From: Oscillospiraceae bacterium
Lineage (GTDB): Bacteria; Bacillota_A; Clostridia; Oscillospirales; Ruminococcaceae
DNA: 5,217 nucleotides
Direction: 5' to 3'
Assembly: GCA_017400025.1 (NCBI GenBank)
Contig: JAFQAF010000031.1
Location: forward strand, 1-5,217
The number at the start of each line of letters is the position of its first letter. The first letter of the stretch is position 1. Positions 1 through 4,650 of the stretch are shown piece by piece. The position numbers were made by a program, and so were the translations under genes. Below the pieces are notes generated by a model. The model did not search any database, was not told the origin of the DNA, and worked only from the letters and a program-made list of their open reading frames with translations.

Positions 1-1
1 C

Positions 2-145
2 TATGACGGTATACATCTCACCCCTACAGGCTATAAGGAATGGCTGGAATACCTTATCACCCATACAGTGTACGACAGCGACGCACCTTATGTGGCCGGC
101 TCACCGTACTATGAAACACTGGAGTTTGAAACAGAAGAAGCATAA
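2..145 (+). CDS. SGNH/GDSL-type hydrolase, C-terminal end (5' partial)
   Basis: Only the last 47 codons are in the window; the gene enters from the left in the frame starting at base 2 and ends at TAA 143-145. The visible protein opens with YDGIHLTPTGYKEW. This matches block V of SGNH/GDSL esterases, where the DxxH motif supplies the catalytic Asp and His (here visible residues 2 and 5) and is followed by a 'LTPxGY' segment and the final helix. Such enzymes hydrolyse esters, commonly acyl or acetyl groups on lipids or glycans; the substrate cannot be told from this fragment. The 28 or so residues after the helix are acidic and aromatic (ending ETEEA) and look like an ordinary tail. The Ser (block I), Gly and Asn blocks would lie upstream, outside the window. 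A strong terminator follows 45 bases after the stop, so this gene is the end of its transcription unit. The family call rests on one motif and is moderately safe. Confidence 0.72.
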   Translation, partial: YDGIHLTPTGYKEWLEYLITHTVYDSDAPYVAGSPYYETLEFETEEA

Positions 146-190
146 CGCTTTGTACCGGTACAGCGGTAGACTGAATATCACACAAAACAG

Positions 191-218
191 AAAAGCCGGG
201 CATCACGCCCGGCTTTTT
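191..218 (+). terminator. Rho-independent terminator of the SGNH hydrolase gene
   Basis: Perfect 11-bp stem: AAAAGCCGGGC (191-201) pairs with GCCCGGCTTTT (207-217) across the 5-nt loop ATCAC, with a T run at 214-218. It lies 45 bases after the hydrolase stop codon and points rightwards. Confidence 0.93.
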
Positions 219-274
219 ATGATTTGCTGCCTGTATGCATTAAATTTCCGGCAGGTGAGTGAACCTTGGCGGAA

Positions 275-294
275 ACAGTGCTGAAAGGCACTGT
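275..294. other. Small orphan hairpin in the gap between convergent genes
   Basis: ACAGTGC (275-281) and GCACTGT (288-294) form a perfect 7-bp stem with a 6-nt loop. There is no T tract, so it is not a terminator by itself. It sits between two good terminators (191-218 and 325-357) in a gap with no credible gene. A TATAAT at 319-324 follows, but no -35 box is at the right distance. No function can be assigned. Confidence 0.3.
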
Positions 295-324
295 ATCGGA
301 TATTAAATAAAATCAATATATAAT

Positions 325-357
325 GAAAATAAAAAGGATGCTTTTCAGCATCCTTTT
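325..357 (-). terminator. Rho-independent terminator of the mrp gene
   Basis: Read leftwards, AAAAGGATGCT (357-347) pairs with AGCATCCTTTT (342-332) around the tetraloop GAAA, and a T-rich run (TTTTTATTTT) continues to about 326. It begins 9 bases after the mrp stop codon. The plus-strand side also has TTTT after the stem, so it could help stop rightward read-through. Confidence 0.93.
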
Positions 358-366
358 CTGTTTGAA

Positions 367-1206
367 TTATTTGTCCAGCAGTTTTTCCACTGCAGCCATT
401 GCACCGTCCATATAGTCGCCTTCGAACAGTTCGATAACGCCCATATCACAGTTTTTTGCCAGTTTAGGGTCGATAGGCAGTTTAGCCAGAACAGGCAGAT
501 TGTATTTTTCTGCTGTAGCATCCACTTTGCCTTCGCCGAAGATATACATCTTCTTGCCGCAGTCAGGACACTGTACATAGCTCATATTTTCTACAAGGCC
601 AAGTACAGGGATTTCCATCAGGTTAGCCATCTTAACAGCTTTTTCCACAATCATGCCTACCAGTTCCTGTGGTGAAGCAACGATGATGATGCCGTCTACA
701 GGCAGAGACTGGAAAACTGTAAGAGGAACGTCACCTGTTCCCGGAGGCATATCGATGAACATAAAGTCCACGTCATCCCAGATAACATCAGTCCAGAACT
801 GTTTTACAGCATTGGCGATAAGGGAACCTCTCCATACAACAGGGTCTGTTTCGTCAGCAAGCATAAAGTTTACGCTCATCAGTTTGATACCTGTTTTGCT
901 GATAACAGGCAGGATGCCCAGTTCGTTGCCCATAGCTTTCCGGTGAACACCGAAAGTCTGGCCGATGGATGGGCCTGTGATATCCGCATCCAGTACAGCA
1001 GCATTATAACCAAGACGCTGTGCGGAAACAGCCATCATACTTGTAACAAGACTTTTACCTACGCCGCCCTTGCCGGAAACAACGCCGATAACTTTTTTGA
1101 TTCTGCTCATTGCGTGTGGCAGTTCTTTGCCCGGAACAGTGGAGCCACCTTCACGGCTGCCGCAGTTTGCAGTACATGTTGAACAATCATGAGTACATTC
1201 AGACAT
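367..1206 (-). CDS. mrp: Mrp/ApbC (NBP35-type) P-loop ATPase, iron-sulfur cluster carrier
   Basis: This 279-residue protein belongs to the Mrp/NBP35 branch of the SIMIBI (MinD-like) ATPases. Family members bind an Fe-S cluster at a dimer interface and pass it to target apoproteins in the cytoplasm. Motifs seen: the deviant Walker A SGKGGVGKS (44-52, with the signature Lys46 and Lys51), the switch-like VLDADITGPS (71-80), FIDMPPGTGD (150-159), and the C-terminal CPDC pair (Cys213, Cys216) that carries the bridging cluster in characterised homologues. The length is normal for a short Mrp without an N-terminal DUF59 domain. The N-terminus instead carries four cysteines (Cys4, 8, 11, 15; CX3CX2CX3C), which could hold a second cluster. 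The ATG at 1206-1204 is preceded by AAGGAG (1220-1215) at 8 nt. It is probably transcribed alone, with its own promoter, a start-site palindrome and a terminator. Family call very secure; the client proteins are unknown. Confidence 0.95.
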   Translation of the reverse strand: MSECTHDCSTCTANCGSREGGSTVPGKELPHAMSRIKKVIGVVSGKGGVGKSLVTSMMAVSAQRLGYNAAVLDADITGPSIGQTFGVHRKAMGNELGILPVISKTGIKLMSVNFMLADETDPVVWRGSLIANAVKQFWTDVIWDDVDFMFIDMPPGTGDVPLTVFQSLPVDGIIIVASPQELVGMIVEKAVKMANLMEIPVLGLVENMSYVQCPDCGKKMYIFGEGKVDATAEKYNLPVLAKLPIDPKLAKNCDMGVIELFEGDYMDGAMAAVEKLLDK

Positions 1207-1214
1207 AACTTAAA

Positions 1215-1220
1215 CTCCTT
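1215..1220 (-). promoter_or_regulatory. Shine-Dalgarno site of mrp
   Basis: AAGGAG on the minus strand, 8 nt before the ATG. This is a near-ideal site that fixes the mrp start at 1206. Confidence 0.85.
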
Positions 1221-1229
1221 TGATATACA

Positions 1230-1253
1230 AAATAAGTATATATTTACTTATTT
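1230..1253. promoter_or_regulatory. 24-bp palindrome at the mrp transcription start (candidate operator)
   Basis: AAATAAGTA (1230-1238) and TACTTATTT (1245-1253) are perfect 9-bp inverted arms around a 6-bp spacer. The right arm ends next to the -10 hexamer (1254-1259), so the predicted start site (about 1247) falls inside the dyad. A homodimeric repressor bound here would block initiation or promoter escape. The binding protein is unknown. It could also be a weak A/U-rich hairpin in the mRNA leader. Confidence 0.5.
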
Positions 1254-1281
1254 AGTATACCACTTTTATTTTTTGTGTCAA
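1254..1281 (-). promoter_or_regulatory. Sigma-A-type promoter of mrp
   Basis: On the minus strand, TTGACA (1281-1276, perfect -35) and TATACT (1259-1254, 5 of 6 for the -10) are separated by 16 bp. The -35 box starts 9 bp past the stop codon of the upstream gene, so mrp has its own promoter although both genes point the same way. The leader would be about 40 nt long. Confidence 0.75.
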
Positions 1282-1290
1282 CTGTACCGC

Positions 1291-1710
1291 TTATTCAAAG
1301 CCTTTGTATTTGGCGTGGGTCTGCTTCATAAAATTAAGATACCCGGTGGCCAGTTCTTTCACGTCTTCCGGTTCTTCTGTCAGCTTCTGCAGGTTTGAGT
1401 GGATTGAACGTATGCCTTTTTCATAGCCTTTTGCCAGCATATCCGCCATTTTGTCCCGGCTGTCATTTACAAAAGTCTTCATATCAATGGCCATTTCCGT
1501 GTTGCGGACTGCCATATTGCTCAGGGGTTTTATCACGTCATCACCGCCCATCCTGTTCCGTACAGCATTTTCAAACTTTTCGTAGGCGTGCAGGTCATCC
1601 AGCAGGGAAGCACGCATTTTTTCGTCATTGCTTATTTCTATCAGATGCTTTGTGGCGGTTTTGCCCATCTGAAGATTGCCGTTCATATAATAAAGTAATC
1701 CTTTTTCCAT
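1291..1710 (-). CDS. Small helical protein of unknown function
   Basis: A 139-residue protein that I do not recognise with confidence. It is rich in Lys, Glu, Met and Asn and looks all-alpha: helices are likely at about 13-27, 28-55, 60-86 and 88-110, with a last one after TEEPED (111-116). There is no signal peptide or membrane segment, so it is presumably cytoplasmic. A ferritin-like or hemerythrin-like four-helix bundle is possible from length and helix pattern, but I see no clean ExxH metal-ligand motif, so I do not claim it. The frame is open upstream to an ATG at 1785, but that codon has no Shine-Dalgarno. The ATG at 1710-1708 has GGAGG (1722-1718) at 7 nt, and the residues before it (PGIHNPPPAGH) look like translated spacer. 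It is divergent from the M20 gene. No terminator separates it from mrp, so read-through into mrp is possible. Confidence 0.75.
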   Translation of the reverse strand: MEKGLLYYMNGNLQMGKTATKHLIEISNDEKMRASLLDDLHAYEKFENAVRNRMGGDDVIKPLSNMAVRNTEMAIDMKTFVNDSRDKMADMLAKGYEKGIRSIHSNLQKLTEEPEDVKELATGYLNFMKQTHAKYKGFE

Positions 1711-1717
1711 AATAATA

Positions 1718-1722
1718 CCTCC
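1718..1722 (-). promoter_or_regulatory. Shine-Dalgarno site setting the start at 1710
   Basis: GGAGG on the minus strand, 7 nt before the ATG at 1710-1708. It decides for the 139-residue product over a longer 164-codon frame whose first ATG has no such site. Confidence 0.8.
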
Positions 1723-1766
1723 GCAGCTATTGTGCCCGGCCGGCGGCGGATTATGTATTCCCGGTA

Positions 1767-1795
1767 TTGAAATAGTATTTTCCATGTGTTAAATT
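1767..1795 (+). promoter_or_regulatory. Candidate promoter of the M20 peptidase gene
   Basis: TTGAAA (1767-1772) and TAAATT (1790-1795) are spaced by 17 bp, with a TG at 1787-1788 forming an extended -10. Initiation near 1802 would leave a leader of about 23 nt before the ATG at 1825, just enough for the Shine-Dalgarno site. The -10 is weak. On the opposite strand a perfect TATAAT (1810-1805) could serve the divergent gene, but it has no convincing -35. Confidence 0.4.
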
Positions 1796-1813
1796 AAAGG
1801 AAAGATTATACAG

Positions 1814-1819
1814 AGGTGG
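1814..1819 (+). promoter_or_regulatory. Shine-Dalgarno site of the M20 peptidase gene
   Basis: AGGTGG lies 5 nt before the ATG at 1825. The in-frame GTG at 1816 is inside this site and so is unlikely to be the start. Confidence 0.7.
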
Positions 1820-1824
1820 AGCAT

Positions 1825-3117
1825 ATGAAAATTATTGACACAGCAAAGAAATATGAAGATTATATTATAAATCTGCGCAGATATTTCCACGAAAACCCGG
1901 AGCTTTCCGGCAGGGAAGAAAACACTGTGGCCCGCATCTGCCGGGAACTTGCAGCCATGGGCATTGACTATATTGATATACCCAACGGCGGCATTCTGGG
2001 TATTGTGAAAGGCGAAAGGGACAACGGCCGTGCAGTGCTGCTGCGCGCTGACATTGATGCCCTGCCGGTGCAGGAAACCGATGAAAACCTGAAACACAGA
2101 AGAACCTGCAAAAGCAAAACTGACGGTGTGATGCACGCCTGCGGCCACGATGGCCACACAGCAATGCTGCTTGGCACTGCAAAAATCCTGCTGGAAAAGA
2201 AAGCCAGTATCGAGGGCACAGTTTACCTCTGCTTTGAACGCGGCGAGGAAGCCACAGACAATATGCGCCAGATTATCGCATACATCGAAACCCACGGCAT
2301 AAAGGTGGATTCCTGCTTTACAATCCATCTGGCGGCCACACTGGAAAGCGGTAAGTTCGGGCTCAATGATAAAGATATGCTGGCCTGTGCAATGCTGTTT
2401 GACGTTACACTGGAGGGCCAGGGCGGCCACGGCTCCAGACCGGATGCATCTGTAAACCCTATAGATGCCTTTGTGGCAATCTACAACGGCCTGCTGTCAA
2501 TACGTCTGCAGAAAATTGACCCTTACAAAACCCTCACATATTCTGTGGGTGCATTCAATTCCGGCAACGCCATCAATGTTATACCGCAGACTGCGCGCTT
2601 CGGCGGCACAATGAGAACCTTTGACCGTGAAGGGGCAGGTATGGTGTTCTACAACGAACTGAAAACACTGATTGAAAACACCTGCCGGGCTTACCACTGC
2701 AAACCAACCTACAATCTGTACACAATCCCCGGTCTTGCCACAGTGAACGACCCGGCCTGCGCACAGTTTGCAAGACAGCTGATTGCAGACCAGGTGGGTG
2801 CAGAAAACGTGGTGGCAACTGAACCGTGGATGGGCGGGGACAGCTTCTCCCACTATCAGCGCATGTGGCCGGGCGTGTACACTTTCCTGGGCATTGCCGA
2901 CGAAGAAAAGGGCACAGGGGCTGCCCACCACAACCATATGTTTGATATTGATGAATCCGTTCTGTACAAAGGCAGTGGGGCAGCGGCAGCCTATGCGCTG
3001 GGCTTCCTGGCAGATGGCCCGGAAACAGAAAGCCGTAAAAGCAAAATCACCTACAGAGAGGTTATGGTTACTCTTGGCAAGGAAAAGGATATACCTTACG
3101 TTTACGGCGAAGAATAA
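1825..3117 (+). CDS. M20-family amidohydrolase / aminoacylase-type metallopeptidase
   Basis: A 430-residue cytoplasmic metallohydrolase of the M20 group that includes hippuricases, IAA-amino-acid hydrolases and N-acyl-amino-acid deacylases. These enzymes cut an amide bond between an acyl group (or amino acid) and an amino acid using two metal ions. Motifs in order: RRYFHENPELSGRE (18-31), LLRADIDALPVQE (72-84), MHACGHDGHTAM (103-114; likely ligands Cys106 and His108, with Asp109 and His111 conserved), the acidic pair Glu141-Glu142, His168, the dimerisation-domain segment GQGGHGSRP (198-206; His202), GNAINVIPQ (247-255) and HHNHMFDIDE (368-377; His369 in the last-ligand position). All expected catalytic positions are present. 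Around Glu141-142 the text is CFERGEEA rather than the frequent 'QPAEE', and about 28 residues follow the core. The start is the ATG at 1825; GTG 1816 lies within the Shine-Dalgarno site. A terminator closes the gene. The substrate cannot be predicted. Confidence 0.93.
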   Translation: MKIIDTAKKYEDYIINLRRYFHENPELSGREENTVARICRELAAMGIDYIDIPNGGILGIVKGERDNGRAVLLRADIDALPVQETDENLKHRRTCKSKTDGVMHACGHDGHTAMLLGTAKILLEKKASIEGTVYLCFERGEEATDNMRQIIAYIETHGIKVDSCFTIHLAATLESGKFGLNDKDMLACAMLFDVTLEGQGGHGSRPDASVNPIDAFVAIYNGLLSIRLQKIDPYKTLTYSVGAFNSGNAINVIPQTARFGGTMRTFDREGAGMVFYNELKTLIENTCRAYHCKPTYNLYTIPGLATVNDPACAQFARQLIADQVGAENVVATEPWMGGDSFSHYQRMWPGVYTFLGIADEEKGTGAAHHNHMFDIDESVLYKGSGAAAAYALGFLADGPETESRKSKITYREVMVTLGKEKDIPYVYGEE

Positions 3118-3146
3118 TTTCTTTGTTCAGCAAAAAGACAATGCAA

Positions 3147-3177
3147 AAGGCACGGCGTTATGCCGTGCCTTGTTTTT
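3147..3177 (+). terminator. Terminator of the M20 gene, possibly bidirectional
   Basis: AAGGCACGGC (3147-3156) pairs perfectly with GCCGTGCCTT (3162-3171) around GTTAT, followed by TTGTTTTT. It begins about 30 nt after the peptidase stop. Read leftwards, the stem is followed by TTTTGC, so it may also stop transcripts of the convergent DUF308 gene, though less efficiently. Confidence 0.9.
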
Positions 3178-3210
3178 GCTTTATTTACCCGGGGAAGCTT
3201 TCCGGGGTTA

Positions 3211-3390
3211 TTATTCCCTGTCTTCCTTTACTTCCTTTACCACTTCCACAAATTCTGCCTCCACCACCGGGATGTATTCATCCGGTGTTTCGTCCTTTGT
3301 CAGATTCATGGAACGCAGTTCTTCCTGGGCCCTGTCATAGGCTGTCTGTGCCTTTATGGTTTCAAACACAGTCACCAGACCGCTGGCGCC
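3211..3390 (-). pseudogene. Cut-off C-terminal 59 codons of the DUF308/HdeD-like gene
   Basis: Straight after the TAA at 3393-3391, in the same frame, the minus strand reads on without a stop for 59 codons, to tandem TAA codons at 3213-3211 and 3210-3208. The product would begin GASGLVTVFETIKA and continue with a charged tail (QTAYDRAQEELRS, then an acidic and Val/Glu-rich end EVKEDRE). The first part completes the sixth membrane helix begun by RFIGACLVY at the end of the upstream part. 'LIYxGxSGL' is the usual look of this region in DUF308/HdeD proteins. The tail has sensible codon use and no frame disruption, so it has only recently, if at all, stopped being translated. It has no Shine-Dalgarno site or start codon of its own. 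The TAA can be explained by one substitution in a sense codon (for example GAA, CAA, AAA or TAC). A sequencing error is the main alternative. Confidence 0.8.
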
Positions 3391-3885
3391 TTAATATACC
3401 AGGCAGGCACCGATAAAGCGTGTCAGCGCCATTGCAGTGCCGAAAGGATTTATCACGATAACTGCGGCCAGTATCACCTTTATCACTGTGAAAACCAGGC
3501 CGTGGTTCCAGCCGGCATAGTTCATCCTTTTCAGGCTGAAAGCCTTCTGCAGTGATGAAATGCCGCTGACCAGCAGGAACAGCCCGCATATAAAGGGAAT
3601 AATGGAGATAATCAGGTCATAGCGCAGTGCCACAAACAGCCCCATAAAGCAGGTGGTAAAGTTGCCCATCATTGCAAACGGAATAAAGTTGCCGCCGGCT
3701 GCACGGTACTGGCCTATAAGACCGGAGATACCCTTTATCAGCAGCACTGCCGCAATTGCATAGCACAGTGCACGGCCGGTAAAGGACGGATAGATAATCA
3801 GTAGCAGCCCAAGGGCAAATGTCACAATGCCGGACACTGCAAACTGGTCTTTGAAACCCTGGATATATGCTTTTATATTTTTCAT
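3391..3885 (-). CDS. DUF308/HdeD-like membrane protein, cut short by an in-frame TAA
   Basis: The readable part is 164 residues, an integral membrane protein built from paired hydrophobic helices: about 16-33, 38-58, 68-86, 90-110 and 127-146, with a sixth starting at about 149 and broken off after CLVY (164). The repeated 'GLLLIIYP...LLIKGISGL' and 'GLFLLVSGISSLQKAF' pattern is the mark of the DUF308 family, to which HdeD of enteric bacteria (linked to acid resistance) belongs. The biochemical role in Firmicutes is unknown. Family members are usually longer, which agrees with the 59 in-frame codons beyond the stop; the whole gene would give about 224 residues. The ATG at 3885-3883 has AAGGTG (3897-3892) at 6 nt; the in-frame GTG at 3894 overlaps that site. 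It lies 75 bases behind marR on the same strand with no terminator between, so it may be cotranscribed. The truncated product lacks its last helix and tail and may not be functional. Confidence 0.82.
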   Translation of the reverse strand: MKNIKAYIQGFKDQFAVSGIVTFALGLLLIIYPSFTGRALCYAIAAVLLIKGISGLIGQYRAAGGNFIPFAMMGNFTTCFMGLFVALRYDLIISIIPFICGLFLLVSGISSLQKAFSLKRMNYAGWNHGLVFTVIKVILAAVIVINPFGTAMALTRFIGACLVY

Positions 3886-3891
3886 AATGTT

Positions 3892-3897
3892 CACCTT
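3892..3897 (-). promoter_or_regulatory. Shine-Dalgarno site of the DUF308 gene
   Basis: AAGGTG on the minus strand, 6 nt before the ATG at 3885. It overlaps the alternative GTG start at 3894 and so argues for the ATG. Confidence 0.65.
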
Positions 3898-3921
3898 TTA
3901 TAAATTGTAGAGAATGTTGTA

Positions 3922-3947
3922 ATTATAAATTAACATATACTGTTAAT
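3922..3947 (-). promoter_or_regulatory. -10 box with adjoining dyad upstream of the DUF308 gene
   Basis: A perfect TATAAT on the minus strand (3927-3922) lies 36 bases before the DUF308 ATG. Just upstream is the 19-bp dyad ATTAACA-N5-TGTTAAT (3929-3947; 7-bp arms). Its arm reads TTAACA, close to a -35 box but only 13 bp from the -10, so the site is not a standard promoter. The dyad fills the promoter spacer, a good place for a repressor or a MerR- or MarR-type regulator. It begins 14 bases past the marR stop. Confidence 0.4.
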
Positions 3948-3960
3948 AAAATTGTGAAAA

Positions 3961-4458
3961 TTACTGCTGTTTTATGCGCTGTTCAAGAAAATCTTTGTAA
4001 AATGCCAGCATTTCCCAGAATTTATCAAATTCTTCCATAGTATATTTTTCTTCCCACAGACTGCGGAAACGTATGATTTCATCTATATCAAATTCTGTGT
4101 GACAGTCGTTCATCTGCAGGCCTTTTTCTGTGGGGAAGATATGTGTTTTCTTTGCGTTTATCCTGCATTTTTCCTTTCTTATCAGGCCTTTTTCCTCCAG
4201 GGCGGAAACCTGTGCTGATATAGTGCCTTTGGTCTTGCCCCAGTATTTTACCATATCGCTCATTGTCACGCCCGGATTCTGGCAGATGTGCTTCAGTGTG
4301 TGCGCTTCCACACTGGTCAGTCCTTCGTCAGAAAGAAGAATGTGGTGTGTTTCCATATATTTTGCATATACCTGGGCCACTTCATACATCAGGTCCCTGG
4401 CCGGGTCATTGTTTACTGCTTTCAGCAGTTCTGTTCGCAGCTGTTTTCTGTCTTCCAT
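3961..4458 (-). CDS. MarR-family winged helix-turn-helix regulator
   Basis: A 165-residue dimeric DNA-binding protein of the MarR type; members usually repress their own and neighbouring genes and release DNA on binding a small ligand or on thiol oxidation. The winged helix spans about residues 46-112: LTSVEAHTLKHI (47-58), then NPGVTMSDMVKYWGKTKGTI (61-80) as the helix-turn-helix with the recognition helix at about 76-89, ALEEKGLIRKEK (86-97), a wing, and FPTEKGL (108-114). Long N- and C-terminal helices (about 17-40 and 140-162) would form the dimer interface. The wing (CRINAKKTHIF) lacks the common 'DxRD' pattern. Cys98 and Cys119 could be redox-sensitive, but that is speculative. The frame is open up to 4548, but the ATG at 4458-4456 has AAGAGG (4469-4464) at 5 nt, whereas ATG 4488 has none. 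It is divergent from the APC permease, its most likely target. The ligand is unknown. Confidence 0.9.
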   Translation of the reverse strand: MEDRKQLRTELLKAVNNDPARDLMYEVAQVYAKYMETHHILLSDEGLTSVEAHTLKHICQNPGVTMSDMVKYWGKTKGTISAQVSALEEKGLIRKEKCRINAKKTHIFPTEKGLQMNDCHTEFDIDEIIRFRSLWEEKYTMEEFDKFWEMLAFYKDFLEQRIKQQ

Positions 4459-4463
4459 CAGTT

Positions 4464-4469
4464 CCTCTT
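4464..4469 (-). promoter_or_regulatory. Shine-Dalgarno site setting the marR start
   Basis: AAGAGG on the minus strand, 5 nt before the ATG at 4458. It supports the 165-residue product over longer forms beginning at 4488 or 4548. Confidence 0.7.
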
Positions 4470-4514
4470 TATTGTAAAATCTTTGCATTGTATTAATAAA
4501 ATGTTCATATTTTA

Positions 4515-4544
4515 TTGACAGTATATCATAATATGTGGTAATAT
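4515..4544 (+). promoter_or_regulatory. Promoter of the APC permease gene
   Basis: TTGACA (4515-4520, perfect) and TAATAT (4539-4544) are spaced by 18 bp. Transcription would begin near 4551 and give a leader of about 107 nt before the ATG. The promoter overlaps the marR promoter on the other strand almost completely. Confidence 0.65.
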
Positions 4545-4548
4545 ACAA
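4520..4548 (-). promoter_or_regulatory. Promoter of the marR gene (extended -10)
   Basis: On the minus strand, TTGTAT (4548-4543) and TATACT (4525-4520) are 17 bp apart, and TGA before the -10 makes it an extended -10 (TGATATACT). Its -10 shares base 4520 with the permease -35, and its -35 overlaps the permease -10. Confidence 0.55.
4521..4546. promoter_or_regulatory. Imperfect dyad across the marR/permease promoters
   Basis: GTATAT (4521-4526) and ATATAC (4541-4546) are inverted arms 14 bp apart; three inner base pairs are also symmetric. The dyad covers both promoter cores, where a MarR dimer could shut off both genes. In A/T-rich DNA such a pattern can also arise by chance. Confidence 0.3.
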
Positions 4549-4555
4549 GCAAATA

Positions 4556-4570
4556 GTTTGACGTCCAAAC
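4556..4570. promoter_or_regulatory. GTTTG-N5-CAAAC dyad at the permease start (candidate MarR operator)
   Basis: GTTTG (4556-4560) and CAAAC (4566-4570) flank ACGTC. The site lies just past the predicted permease start (about 4551). TTTGA/TCAAA-type dyads of this size are typical of several MarR-family operators, and the marR gene is next door. A repressor bound here would block the permease transcript but leave marR's own -10 free. Confidence 0.45.
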
Positions 4571-4609
4571 CATATAAAATCACAGTGTGACGGCGGACTT
4601 TATATGGTT
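4568..4609 (+). promoter_or_regulatory. Stem-loop in the 5' leader of the permease mRNA
   Basis: AACCATATAAA (4568-4578) pairs perfectly over 11 bp with TTTATATGGTT (4599-4609), enclosing 20 nt that contain a smaller CAC/GTG pairing. No T tract follows, so it is not a terminator. It ends 35 nt before the Shine-Dalgarno. It could stabilise the mRNA, bind a protein, or be a further DNA operator; I do not recognise it as a known riboswitch. Confidence 0.5.
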
Positions 4610-4644
4610 AAAAACAGGATTTCAAAAAATTTCATTTATTTTTT

Positions 4645-4650
4645 AAGGAG
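4645..4650 (+). promoter_or_regulatory. Shine-Dalgarno site of the permease gene
   Basis: AAGGAG lies 7 nt before the ATG at 4658, an ideal arrangement that fixes the start. Confidence 0.88.

Noticed and set aside
3..284. Plus-strand frame of 93 codons across the hydrolase end
   Set aside because: It overlaps the SGNH frame, runs through the terminator stem and matches no family; it is a shadow frame.
319..324. Perfect TATAAT upstream of the mrp terminator on the plus strand
   Set aside because: No -35 box at 16-18 bp and no gene to the right on the plus strand; best explained by A/T-rich sequence.
1729..1750. GC-rich palindromic stretch (CCGGCCGG) between the divergent genes
   Set aside because: Short and without a T tract or any clear link to a promoter box; probably ordinary spacer.
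1711..1785. Longer 164-codon form of the small helical protein
   Set aside because: ATG 1785 lacks a Shine-Dalgarno and the extra residues look like translated spacer; the ATG at 1710 has GGAGG at 7 nt.
3181..3207. GC-rich inverted repeat ACCCGGGGAAGCTTTCCGGGGT as a terminator of the DUF308 gene
   Set aside because: The stem is imperfect, with bulged Gs, and no T tract follows on the minus strand; the hairpin at 3147-3177 is the better candidate.
4459..4548. N-terminal extension of MarR from 4548 or 4488
   Set aside because: These codons lie within or close to the predicted promoter and start site and lack a Shine-Dalgarno; 4458 has one.
4556..4600. Possible guanidine-II (mini-ykkC) riboswitch: the leader has ACGT and ACGG near hairpins
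   Set aside because: The motif needs two hairpins with ACGR loops. The first loop here is ACGTC, and the ACGG is not closed by a proper stem.
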